Part shown: one piece after another, positions 1 through 12,880 of the stretch
How the letters are laid out: every line of letters starts with the position of its first letter
How positions within the stretch are numbered: the stretch's first letter is position 1
NCBI RefSeq assembly: GCF_002288925.2
Contig: NW_022098092.1
Span: forward strand, 1,986,425 to 2,050,424
From: Delphinapterus leucas
Taxonomy: Eukaryota > Chordata > Mammalia > Artiodactyla > Monodontidae
Length of the DNA: 64,000 bases
Reading direction: 5' to 3'
The notes under the pieces: model-generated
Told to the model about the DNA's origin: nothing
Database searches by the model: none
What the model saw: the letters and a program-made list of their open reading frames with translations, nothing else
Translations under genes and position numbers: made by a program

Positions 1-420
1 CTAGTCAGGGAGGGCCTCTTAGCTGAGTCCCAAAGGATGAGAAGGAGATAAGCATGCAAGGGTCTAGGGGAAAAGCAGTCCAGATAGAGAGAACAAGTGC
101 AAATGCCATGATGCAGGAAGAGCTTGTTTCAAGAACTGGAGGTAAGATCTGGGTAGTAAGAAGGAGAGCAGGACTAGAGGAGACTGGCAGGCAGGCTGGG
201 CCACAGAACAATGTGGAGTTTGGCCTCTGAAAGCAAAGGCAAGTATCTGGAGGGTTTTAAGCAGGGAAATGTGCTCTATTTCACTCTGCTACTGGAGGAG
301 AACGGTCACAGGGGACAAAAGCCTTTGAGTAGAATTTGATTTTCTTAAACAAAGCATGTACTACTCTGAAAAACATTAAAATGACTTTGAAAAGATAGAA
401 TTGGCTGAATAGAGTGGGAT
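1..420. repeat. Possible ancient mammalian repeat, family not assigned
   Basis: The text resembles a widespread old mammalian repeat (phrases such as gcaggaagagcttg and ggagggttttaagcaggg). I cannot name the family. No coding signal is seen. Confidence 0.3.
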
Positions 421-849
421 ATAGGGAACATGTGGGTTAGGAGCAAGAAGAATTTGGAATTTATTAATACAGGAAATTCAAAGAAGCAAAGGTTGGCAGT
501 GCCCACCTAACCACCATCCAAGGGGAGGAAGTCTAGGCCAGTGGACTTGAACCATTCTGGTCCAGTTGGCAAGGCCTTGGATTTTATGCTTCAGTAGAGG
601 AGAGTTCTTACATCAGAGGTTCTTGTGATTATTGTGTGAGGTGATTTATGTAAAGGGTTTATTTGGCACAAGGCCTGGCTCAAGATATTCTGGCTGGTAG
701 TATTATTAGTTCCTGGATCAACACTAGGATCAGCTACTATTATTTTATCATAATCGTCGTCACTACAGGAATCTCCAATCTAACAGTCACACTGAGCTCT
801 TTATCTTCTCTGCAGATCTTCCATTTATCTCCACGTCAGTACTGGGCGA
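421..849. other. Intron sequence with nothing recognised
   Basis: Non-repetitive, moderate GC, no exon-like frame with splice sites on either strand. Confidence 0.5.
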
Positions 850-1560
850 CATCCTTCAGCCTTGGTCACCCATGCCCTGTCACACTGATCTTCAAAGTGC
901 TTCTGATCCGTCACTGCCTTCCCCACTGCACCACCCACACCCTTGTCACCATTATCCCTCCCCTGACCTCTCTGGTCCTTGGCCAAACTATTTATCACAC
1001 ATCAGGCAGAGTGACCTTACTTAAAACCACTTTGATGGGTTCCCTTCACTCTGGAATCAAGGTGAAATTCCTTAACACGAACTCCCTAACAGGAGGGCCC
1101 TTCACACCTGCTCCTGTCTAGTACCGTGGTCTCGTTTCGTGCTATTACCCCCTTGCTCCCTGTATCCTAGTCCCACCAGTTTGCTCTATGTTCCTTGGAC
1201 TCATTAAGCAACTTCTTGTCTCAAGGCCCTTGGACATGCTGTTTCTTCTTTCTGGGAAACTTTTCCCTCCCTATTCGCTTGGCTAACACTGGTACTTCAT
1301 ATCTCAGCCCAAGTATCACTTCTTCAGGGAGGCCTTCCTGGGTTCCTCCATAAACAGTGTGCACTTGTACTTTCCTTCACAGCATTTATTTTCATTGCAA
1401 TTATATGTTACTTGTGTGGTGGTTTGTTTAGGGTCAATCTCTTTACTAGACAGTTAAGCTCTAGGAGGGCAGGGGCCATGTTGGTCTCATTCATTGAAGT
1501 TTTCCCAATGAGCCAGGCACAGAGGAGGCATTCAGTAAATATTTGTTGCCTGGATGAATG
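850..1560 (+). mobile_element. LINE-2 (L2) 3' fragment
   Basis: Shows the typical L2 tail in sense orientation: cttcagggaggccttcctgg, then aggagggcaggggccatg, then cattcagtaaatatttgttg. Old and diverged. The 152-codon frame at 663-1121 falls mostly in it and is not a gene. Confidence 0.75.
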
Positions 1561-2154
1561 TATGAACTTAACTGATCTTGCCTGAGTCTGCTTTTCTCCC
1601 CTCTGTGGACAGGGCTCCTTGCAGGAAGGCTGTATGTGAGACTCTCCTTGGAGTGAACAGGTGTCTGACTTCCGCATCGCCCTAAGTGGTCCAGCAGGGC
1701 GGAATTCAGGAAAAGCATGCATTTCATTCATTTAAATACTATATGTTTAAATTCCTAGAATTCATGGTTTCAAAATATGAGGTTCTAATTATTCATAAGC
1801 ATCAGGAAAACTCACGGCATTATGGCAATTCATAATTTTGCCGAGGCTGACTTGAGTTGCATGGTTGTGAAACTGGGGTGTGGGGGATTGATTCTCTCAG
1901 CCAGAGAATGTGAGCTCAGCCGACAGCCCAGCATCCACCTCTCAGTGGGGCCACTCTGCCCTCTACAGAAACATTTACAAGATGTGGGGCTTCAAGATAT
2001 ACTTCTGCCCAGGATCAAGGGTAGATACAAAAGTATTTTAACCATGTATAGAGAGTTTAGAAAGTGGGGGGTCGGAAATTCCTTAGAATCTCACCTTCTA
2101 ATCTGACCCAGTGATTTCATAGAAAATTAGTTCCTTCCAGTGTGCTTTCACCAT
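1561..2154. other. Intron sequence with nothing recognised
   Basis: It contains a 94-codon open frame on + (1822-2106) but no splice signals or family resemblance to support it. Confidence 0.5.
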
Positions 2155-2290
2155 ATACAGACTTTGGCAACAGACCTGGCTCTGCATTTACTTTCCTCTC
2201 AGCCTTTGTTTTCCCATCTGTGAAAGGCGGGTGGTACTCACCTTCACAGGGGTACTGGGTTAGATAAGCCAGTGCATGCACATTTACCTA
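2155..2290 (-). mobile_element. MIR SINE fragment
   Basis: The antisense MIR core is recognisable: cagcctttgttttcccatctg then gtgaaaggcgg and a trailing ttagataagccagtgcatg. Confidence 0.65.
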
Positions 2291-3084
2291 TGCTCCCTTC
2301 CTCTATTCCTCCATGCTAAGAGGTTCCCATAAACATAGGGCGAGCTTAGGCTCCCCAACCTCTTCCCTTCTTCCCCTGCCCTTGGAGCTGGACAACTCCG
2401 GCCGACCTCAAAACACAGTCAACAATGTCCTCAGCCCACTTGAAGAGGACAGAGATGACTAAGGAGCCCTCACAGTAAAATGCCTACTGACAAGGACACT
2501 GACCATTTCAGGGAACCATTCAGCTGTGTTCTTTGTAGTTCTTTGTAGGACTCTGTTTTCAAACTACTGGTTCTAAATATTTTTTTCTCCTTCTTAACTC
2601 CTGGTCTCCAAAGAAGCTGGAAACAATGTTAAGGATAAAATAGCATTGGAACACACCCCGTTTATTCTTGGTCAATATACACTGGTCTGAGGCCTTCCTC
2701 TCCTTTATTCAAGGCAGAAGAATATATTCTGTAATAAAAGTAGATCCCATGTCCATCTTAAATTACTATTGCCCATGACCCAGGTGTATTCCCTGGGACG
2801 CAAAACAGAAATGAACAAGAAGTCTTAAAGGTGAACTTTAAGCAAAACCGAGCTGCTTTAATATTAAACTTTCAGCTAGATCTCCAAAAGAAACAATTAC
2901 ATAAACCTCCATAAGGCATGGAATTTGCCTTTGGGGCTTTGTTCTGAGAAGGACACATACCTTTCTTTGAGCGTGTTAAAAAATGCACAAACCACACAAT
3001 TACATGTCGTGGCCTTGACAATGCTCTCTCTTATGTTTTAGTTACAGGCGCCTGAAACAGAGAAGACCCTCCTGGCCAGATGAC
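2291..3084. other. Intron sequence with nothing recognised
   Basis: Mixed-composition sequence. No ORF, known repeat core or exon border was identified. Confidence 0.45.
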
Positions 3085-3295
3085 AGGCAGCTAACACTGA
3101 CTGAGCGCTTTCTACTTTTATCTCACGCCCATTAGCAATCAGTCTTGGCAAGTTATGTATTACCATCCCCGTTCTATAGAAGGAAGAAACTGAGGTCTAG
3201 AGACATAAAGTTAGCTGCCCAATGCAGAGTAGGTGATGGAGTTGGGATTTAAACCCAGACCTTCTGTCTTAAATCCAGTGCTTTTTAAAATGTTT
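3085..3295 (+). mobile_element. MIR SINE
   Basis: A sense MIR body runs from ctaacactgactgagcgctt through gaagaaactgaggtctagag to gggatttaaacccagacctt. Confidence 0.75.
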
Positions 3296-3408
3296 CTGTA
3301 ACAGCTTCCTCAATTCCAGGCCCAAGAGGGTGTAAGGACCATCTTATCTTCCCAAGTGCCATTACTGAGCTAAAATCAACCTCAATATGATCATGGCAGG
3401 TAAATTAT

Positions 3409-3415
3409 GTATATA

Positions 3416-3468
<53 letters not shown>

Positions 3469-3469
3469 G
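3409..3469. repeat. (GT)n/(TA)n microsatellite
   Basis: About 18 GT units flanked by short TA/TATG runs. Likely length-variable. Confidence 0.95.
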
Positions 3470-3479
3470 CATTTTCCCC

Positions 3480-4170
3480 CCTTACTGACGGAGAATAAGT
3501 TGGACATTGTACCCCTCAATACTTGAGAATGGATTTCCTAAGACCAAGGGTATTTACTTTCATAAGCCAGGATAATTATAAAAAAAAATGAAACTTAATA
3601 TTAACACAATACTATTATATAATCTACTTAAAATTTACCAATTGTCCCAATAATGCACATTATAACTTCTTTTTCCCTGGTTCAGGATCCTATCCAGGAT
3701 CATGTTTTACGTTTAATATTCATGTGCTTTAGTTTGTTTTTAATCTGGAACAGTTCTTCAGTCTTTCTTTGTTTTTAAGACATTGTGACTTTTGAAAGTA
3801 CAGGCCAGCTACTTTGTAAAAGCCCTTCAATCTGGGTTTGTCTGATGCTTCCTTCTGATTAGATTCAGGTCATGAATTTTTGGCAAGAACACTACATAAG
3901 TGATGAGGTGTCCTTCTCAGGGTATCACATCAAGAGGCATGTCAGTTTTCTCCCCTGAAAACTTACTATCTTTCCTTATGTAATTAATAATTACATTAGT
4001 TTCCCCAGGGACCACATTAATCCTTGGCTAATCAAATCATTCTTATTTGAAGCAGCTATTCCATCATTATCCTTGTCAATATTTGCCCCCTGAGTGTTAA
4101 TTAGTCTAACTTTTCCAGATCCTCACGGATCACTGGCTTTGCCTGTGACTAGAGCAGAGCCACTTACACA
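3480..4170. mobile_element. Ancient L1 3' region, L1ME-like
   Basis: Shares an ordered set of phrases with 18570-19250 (acaatactattatat, tctggaacagttc, catgacatt-like, ggcaagaacactac). The two are copies of one old repeat. The assignment to the L1ME group is from memory of that consensus. It lies in + phrase order in both copies. Confidence 0.55.
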
Positions 4171-4777
<607 letters not shown>

Positions 4778-4864
4778 TCACTTTTACATAATGTAAAAAA
4801 GTGTAAAACACTTTTACACGTTTACATAATTTACTTAATCAAGGATTAAGGAAAAGGTGTTCTA

Positions 4865-6355
<1,491 letters not shown>

Positions 6356-6368
6356 CCATTTTATCTCT

Positions 6369-6742
6369 CTTTTTAAAAAAAATATATTTATTTATTTATG
6401 GTTGTGTTGGGTCTTCGTTGCTGCACGCGAGCTTTCTCTAGTTGCGGCGAGCGTAGGCTACTCTTCTTTGCGGTGCGCGGGCTTTTCATCGCGGTGGCTT
6501 CTCTTGCTGCAGAGCACGGGCTCTGGGCACACGGGCTTCAGTAGTTGTAGCACGTGGGCTTCAGCAGTTGTGGCACGCAGGCTCAGTAGTTGTGGCTCAC
6601 GGGCTGTAGAGCGCAGCCTCAGTAGTTGTGGCACATGGGCTTAGTTGTTCTGTGGCATGTGGGATCTTCCCGGACCGGGGCTCGAACCCGTGTCCCCTGC
6701 ATTGGCAGGTGGATTCTTAACCACTGCGCCACCAGGGAAGCC
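6369..6742 (-). mobile_element. CHR-1-like tRNA SINE, full length
   Basis: About 374 bp: A/T-rich tail, then ggttgtgttgggtcttcgtt, ending ccaccagggaagc. It is flanked by the target-site duplication ccattttatctct at 6356-6368 and 6743-6755. Confidence 0.88.
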
Positions 6743-6999
6743 CCATTTTATCTCTTTAATGTGTGGTTTTTTTTTAAGTACGATTCTATACCTCCTCTGA
6801 CAAATTTTCTTTTTTAATACAAAGGACTCCAAATTATTACATCTATAAGATATTCCCCCAATTCTTTTAAAGTTTAATTTCTACTCTGTATTTGGCCTAT
6901 TACTTTCACAAGACAGTTTTCCTTTTTAATAACTTTTTATTTCAAACTGTATTTTCTCTTCCAATTTTTATTCCAGGGCCTGCATTTGTCCTGGTTTTA

Positions 7000-8858
7000 T
7001 AACCCAAAATGGCAAACCCAGAAATATCCAAGGGACAAGAAAGTAATTTTAATGTATTGGACATAGTAGGAAATCGAGGTACAATTATCTATAGCAATTC
7101 AAATTCAAAATTTAAAAACAAGATACAGAGGAAGGCTAACATCCAGATCCAGCCTTAGCAAGTATAGCTGGTATTGGATTTACTCTCCTGTTATCAATAA
7201 TTATAAACCTGTACAAAATATATGAAATAACTATTTTCAGGCATTGGACAAGCTACTACAAATGACTATTATTCTTGAGAGAAGGGAAACAAAGGTGGTG
7301 AACCCCATGTTTACCCCAGATTTCTTGCTGGGGGCACTTTCTAACTAAGGCAGAGGAAAGCGTGGGTCCCAAACAGAAAGCAGTGGGCTTGCTGGGCAGA
7401 GCAAACAGAGACTGGAGCTCAGTAGAGCTGAGGTGGCTGGAATTTGTGTCAAAGAAGAGGGAGCTCAAGAAATATGTGTAAGGGGCCCCCTTGGCACACG
7501 GACAGGGAGAAGATCCAAAAGCCTGGGAGAGAACAGCTAGTGAGGAGCTATAAGCTGACTGGGAATTCGGGAGAGTACCCAGTGCTGAAAGACATGGGGT
7601 TTCAATGAGCTAGAGGAGAGATCTCATTGAACATGTTGGGCATTCAGGTGCAACCCCAGAAAGACTAAGCTACAAGACTAGTATCTTAAGAAGGGTTGAT
7701 TTAGAACACCCTTACAAATCCTAGAAACAAGGCTTAAAAGGAGAAAGCTAATCTGCCAGTAAATCACTGTCTGCAAGAATGAAACTCAATACTCTTTAAA
7801 GGAAGTCAGCAAATTTCAGACTCTCAACAATGTGGCATTCATAATGTTCAGCACACAATAAAAAATTATTAGACAGGGGAAAAAGCAGGAAAATGTGATT
7901 CATAACCAGGAGCAAAATGTCCATAGAAACAGGCTAAGAGTTGATACAGATGTTGGAATTAGTAGACAAGGACTTTAGAACAGCTATTATAAATATGTTC
8001 AAAATTAACCAACCAACCAACCAACCAGCCGACCAACTAACCAAGAATATATATAATCAGTGATTAGATGGGGACACTTAGCAGAGAGAAATGGACACTA
8101 TAACAATGAACCAAATGGAGACTCTAGAGCTGAAAAACACAATACCTGAAAAAAAAAATCACTGGATAGGCTTAACAACAATTGGGCACCACAAAAGAAA
8201 AGATCAGGGAGCATGAAGACTATCCAAAGTGAAAAAGAGAAAAAAAAAGACAAGTCAAAACAAAATAAAACAAAACAACAACAGTAGAAAACACCAGATC
8301 CTCAGTGTTCTGTGGAACAGTGTCATACAGCTTAATGTATATGTACTTGAATTCCCAGAAGATGAAAGTTTGGGGCAAAAAATAATGGCCAAGATATTTC
8401 AAAAATTGATCAAAAATATCAACTCACAGATTCCAGAATCTCAATAAACCCCAAGCAGGATAAACATAAAGGAAACCACACCTAGTTATAATAATCAAAT
8501 TGCTGAAAACAAAAAAAAGCAGCCAGAGAAAAAAGACACATGGCATATAAGGGAACAAAAGTAAGAAATTCTAATGACTTCTCATCAGCAAGCCAGAAGA
8601 AAATGGAACATCTTTAAAATAAATTAAAAATACCTATCAATCTAGAACTCATATCAAGTAAAAACACCATTCATATATGAAGGTAAAATAAAAACATTTC
8701 CAGATAAACAAAAGCTGAGAGAATTCACTACGGTAGACCTGCACTACAAAAAATGTTAAAAGAGGTTAAGTTCTTTAGGTGGAAGAGAAATGATACCAAA
8801 TGGAACTTGGATCTTCAACAAAGAAAGAAGAGCACCCAAAATGGTAGCTATGTGGATC
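7000..8858 (+). mobile_element. Old L1 (L1M-like), 5' UTR and ORF1 remnant
   Basis: 7200-7650 resembles an old L1 5' UTR. 7940-8760 follows L1 ORF1 order (gaactcatatcaagtaaaaa, gataaacaaaagctgagag). It includes an (ACCA)n run at 8006-8042. The element continues after the LTR, SINE and young L1 insertions, to about 18.5 kb. No intact frame remains. Confidence 0.65.
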
Positions 8859-9631
8859 TGATGTGTGTTTTATTTCAGCACCACTAAGCAATTAACTCAA
8901 TTCTGACACTATTTACCATAGTGTCAGATCCCACAGGTTAAGGGCTCAATCCTACAAGACTGCCCTCCCACTCTCTCTTCAGGTGCCAATTGGAAAGTCC
9001 AGGTTGTTGACCTGTGTGCTTCTGAACCACTTAGCTATAGATCGAAGGTTCCCAGAAACCCATCTTAGGTTTGATTAATTTGTTACAGTGGCACACAGAA
9101 CTCAGAGAAACACTTTACTTACTAGATTACCAGTTTATTATAAAAGGATATAACTCAAGAACAGCCAAATGGGAGAGATGCATAAGGTATGGGGAAAGGG
9201 TGAGGCCCTTCCATGCTCTCTGGGTACATCACTCTACAGGCATCTCCACCTGTTTACCAACCTGGAAGCTCTCTGAACCCAGGCCTTTTGGGTTTTCAAG
9301 GAAGCTGCATTAGATAGGCATGACTGATTAAATCATTGGCCATTGGTAACTGAACTCAACCTCCAGCCCCTGCCCATTCCCAAGACGTGGGGGTGGGGTG
9401 GGGGGAGGGCTGGGAGTGGAGGGTTGGAGTCCCAACTCTCTAATTACATGGTTCCCCTGGCAACCAGCTCCTATCCGTAGGTCACCAAATGCTTTCTGAA
9501 AGACCCCTCACTAACATAACAAAGATAACTTGATCACTCTTATCACTTATAAAACTCCAAAAGAGCTCTGTGCCAGGAACAGGATGAAGATCAAATATAT
9601 ATATTTCTTATTATAGGTCATAATATCACAG
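8859..9631 (+). mobile_element. Solitary LTR, ERVL/MaLR-like (probably MLT2-like)
   Basis: It interrupts the old L1. Diagnostic text: ggaagctctctgaacccagg, then gattaaatcattggccattgg, ending near tttcttattataggtcataat and caatatcaca. No internal retroviral genes are present. The name is from memory of this LTR group; target-site duplication not resolved. Confidence 0.55.
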
Positions 9632-10029
9632 TTAGGTAGTATAAAGACTTTCCGTCCCATATCTCTGAAATTTTTTTAAAAACAACTAAATGTTTAAAGC
9701 AAAAATATGATCCCATCCTGGAGTAAAATGTATGACAACAATAGCACAGAGGATGGGAGTGGGGTAAATGGAAATACACAGTTATAAGGTTCTTACATTA
9801 CATGTTATGATATAATATTAATTCAAGGCAGACTCTAGTAAGTTAAGAATGCATATTGTAATTCCAAGAGCAACCATTAAAAAAAGTAAAACATTTGCTG
9901 AAAAAGCATGTGATAAAATTCAATACCTGCTCATGATAAAAACTGAGAAAACTAGGAATAGAAGGGAACTTCTTCAACTTATTAATGAATATCTACAAAA
10001 AAACTTATAGCTGGCATAATAATTAATGG
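9632..10029 (+). mobile_element. Old L1 continued, ORF2 part
   Basis: The region round 9890-10030 follows the L1 reverse transcriptase order (gataaaattcaatacctgct, then agctggcataataattaatg). 9650-9870 is poorly conserved. Confidence 0.6.
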
Positions 10030-10040
10030 TGAACTCATAT

Positions 10041-10246
10041 ATATATATTTTTTTGCGGTACACGGGCCTCTCACTGTTGTGGCCTCTCCCGTGGCGGAGC
10101 ACAGGCTCCAGACGCGCAGGCTCAGTGGCCATGGCTCGCGGGCCTAGCCGCTCCGCAGCATGTGGGATCTTCCCGGACTGGGGCACGAACCTGTGTCCCC
10201 TGCATTGGCAGGTCGACTCTCAACCACTGCGCCACCAGGGAAGCCC
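10041..10246 (-). mobile_element. CHR-2-like SINE
   Basis: T-rich tail, then gcggtacacgggcctctcac, ending caccagggaagccct. Target-site duplication tgaactcatat at 10030-10040 and 10247-10257. It sits in the old L1 ORF2. Confidence 0.93.
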
Positions 10247-10257
10247 TGAACTCATAT

Positions 10258-10660
10258 TTTAATTAATCAATAATTAATGAACTGAATGCTTTCCCCTAGA
10301 TCATGAACAAAGGTGTCTGCTTTCATCACTGCTATTCAACATAGTACTGGAAGTTCTAGCCAGTGCAGTAAGGCAATAAAAGGCATACTGATTGGAAAAA
10401 AAGAAATAAAACTTTCCCTATTTGCAGATGACATGATGGTCTACACAGACAATCCTAAGGAATCTTTGGCACAAAAGCATTTTCCTTAAAAGAAAAAGCT
10501 GATAAGCTGGACTTCATTAAAATTTAAAACTTGCTTTTTGAAAGACCTTGTTAAAGAGGATGAAAAGACAAACTACAGAATGGGAGAAAATATTTGCAAA
10601 CTACAGATCTGAAAAAGGATTGTATCTAGAATATATAAAGACTCTTAAAAGTCAACAGTA
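10258..10660 (+). mobile_element. Old L1 continued, reverse transcriptase motif region
   Basis: Encodes a decayed reverse transcriptase with the catalytic core still reading [11 protein letters not shown] near 10421-10455, followed by late ORF2 text. There is a deletion after cctaaggaatct. It is cut at 10660 by the younger L1. Confidence 0.7.
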
Positions 10661-10860
10661 GGAGAGCAGAGTCAAGATGGAGATGTGGGAAGGTGTGGAG
10701 TTAGCTTCTCCCTGCAACTAGGGCGCCTGCCGGCCGCTGGTGGGGGACTCTGATGCCCAAGGAGATGGGAGGAACCCCAAAGTGAACCGGTAGGATGCAG
10801 GGGGACTGATGGGGGAGGAGAAGTGTAAGCCAGACAGGATCGGCATCCCTGAGGCCAGGG

Positions 10861-11340
10861 AGATCAGGAGAGGCAGGCGGGAGGGACTCTCCAGGAAGAG
10901 CAGGAGAGGAGGGAGGGCGATTGCCTGGCCCGTCTGGGCCAGGGAGCCTGCTGAGCTCCCAGTCCTGTACCCCCCCCTCCAAAGCCCCATCCAGGCTGCA
11001 TGGGTCCTGGGGGCATAGGAGGGAGGCAGGGAGATCAGGAGAGGCAGTTGGGAGGAGCCATCTGGGAGGAGTGGGGGATGAGCGGAGGGCGATTGCCCCT
11101 CTCACTCGGTATGGGGAGCCTGCTGAGATCCCAGGCCTGTCCCCTGCCCTCCAAATATGTAGGTCCTTGAGGGCATAGGAGGGAGGAGGGGAGATCAGGA
11201 GAGGCAGCGGGGAGGGGCCCTCCCAGACTGGAGGAGCAGGAGAGGAGAGGAGGACGTTTGTCACACCCACTTGAGCCCAGGAAGCCTGCTGGGCTCCCAG
11301 GTGAAGTCCCCTGCCCTCTCAGACCAGGAGTGGGGGGCAC
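10861..11340 (+). promoter_or_regulatory. Tandem promoter-like monomers in the L1 5' UTR
   Basis: The phrase agatcaggagaggcag recurs at 10861, 11032 and 11192 (spacings 171 and 160 bp). Each is followed by gggcgattgcc-like or related GC-rich text and by cccctgccctcc-like text, giving about three diverged monomers. In other mammals L1 5' UTR monomers act as promoters; that role here is inference. Confidence 0.65.
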
Positions 11341-11926
11341 GCCTGGGCCCCTTCTGCTCCTTGAGCCTAAGCCCCATCCCCCACAGCCCCCAGGGCCTGT
11401 TCCAGCCCTGTGGGTCCTGAGCATTGGCCCCACCCACTACCCAAACCTCACCCTTGCTTAGGCCCTGCCCTCTGCAGCCAAAGCCTCCTCCCCCACCCCC
11501 CTTTTTTTTCCCTCCTCTTTTTTACTACTGTGGTACTGTTGTACCTTCCGGTTGTTGATTCATCTATATTTTTATTTTTATATTCTTCCTAACATATCTG
11601 TTAGTTTCCTAGTCTAATTTTATTTTTTACTTTGTTATTGTATTTTATTTTTTTGCCACCCCAGGCAGCTTGTGGGATCTTGGTTCATGAGCCTGCCAGG
11701 GTAAGGACAAAGCTCCTGCGGTGGGAGTTCTGAGTCCGAACCACTGGACTAACAGAGAACCTTAGACCCCAGGGAATTTTCATTGGAATGAGGTCTCACG
11801 GAGTTCCTCATCTTAGCACCAAGACCCAGCTCTACACAGTAGCCTACAAACCCCAGTGTTGGAAGCCTCAGGCCAAACAACCAGTAAGACAAGAACACAG
11901 TCCCACTCATAAAAAAATTTAAAAAA

Positions 11927-12876
11927 ATGAGACGGCAAAATAATATGTCACAGATGGAGGAGCAAGGTAAAAGCCTACAATACCAAAAATATGAAGAGGA
12001 AATAGGCAATCTACCTGAAAAAGAATTCAAAGTAATGATAGTGATGATGATTCAGAATCTCGGAAACGGAATGGAGGCACAGACTGAGAAAATACAAGAA
12101 ATGTTTAACAAAGGTCTAGAAGAAATAAAGAACAAACAGAGATGAACAACACAATAACTGAAATAAAAAATACAGCAGAAGGAATCAGTAACAGAATAAC
12201 TGAGGCAGAAGAACGAGTAAGTGAGCTGGAAGACAAAATGGTGGAAATAACTGTCGAGGAGCAGAATAAAGAAAAAAGAATGAAAAGAATTGAAGACAAT
12301 CTCAGAGACCTCTGGGACAACACTAAACACACCAACATTCGAATTATAGGGGTCCCAGAAGAAGAAGAGAAAAAGAAAAGGTCTGAGAAAATATCTGAAG
12401 AGATTATAGTTGAAAACTTCCGTTACATGGGAAAGAGTCACTTAAGTCCAAGAAGCAAAGAGAGTCCCATACAGGATAAACCCTAGGAAAAACACACCAA
12501 GACACATATTATTCAAACTAACAAAAATTAAATTCAAAGAAAAATATTAAAAGCAGCAAGGGAAAAACAAAAAATAACATATAAAGGAATCCCCATAACA
12601 TTATCAGCTGATTTTTCAGCAGAAACTCTGCAGGCCAGAAGGGAGTGGCAGGATATACTTAAAGTGATGAAAGAGAAAAACCTACAACCTAGATTACTCT
12701 ACCCAGCAAGGATCTCATTCAGATTCAATGGAGAAGTCAAAAGCTTTTCAGACAAGGAAAAGCTAAGAGAATTCAGCACCACCAAACCAGCTTTACAACA
12801 AACGCTAAAGAAACTTCTCCAAGCGGGAAGCACAAGAGGAGAAAAAGACCCACAGAAACAAACCCAAAACAGTTAA
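11927..12876 (+). pseudogene. L1 ORF1 pseudogene (RNA-binding chaperone)
   Basis: Begins MRRQNNMSQMEEQGKSLQY. It continues as a coiled-coil-like Glu/Lys-rich stretch in a second frame (RITEAEERVSELEDKM), then the RNA-binding part (IRIIGVPEEEE), and ends DPQKQTQNS. At least two frame shifts and an in-frame stop divide it. The family's product coats L1 RNA. Compared with the L1 at 46272 it keeps the N-terminal coiled-coil block. Confidence 0.85.
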
Positions 12877-12880
12877 GAAA

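Noticed and set aside
663..1121. 152-codon frame on +
   Set aside because: Falls mostly in an L2 fragment and lacks any family resemblance.
10701..11461. Overlapping Pro-rich open frames of 67-189 codons on both strands
   Set aside because: They lie in the GC-rich L1 5' UTR, where stops are rare. No start context, splice sites or family match.
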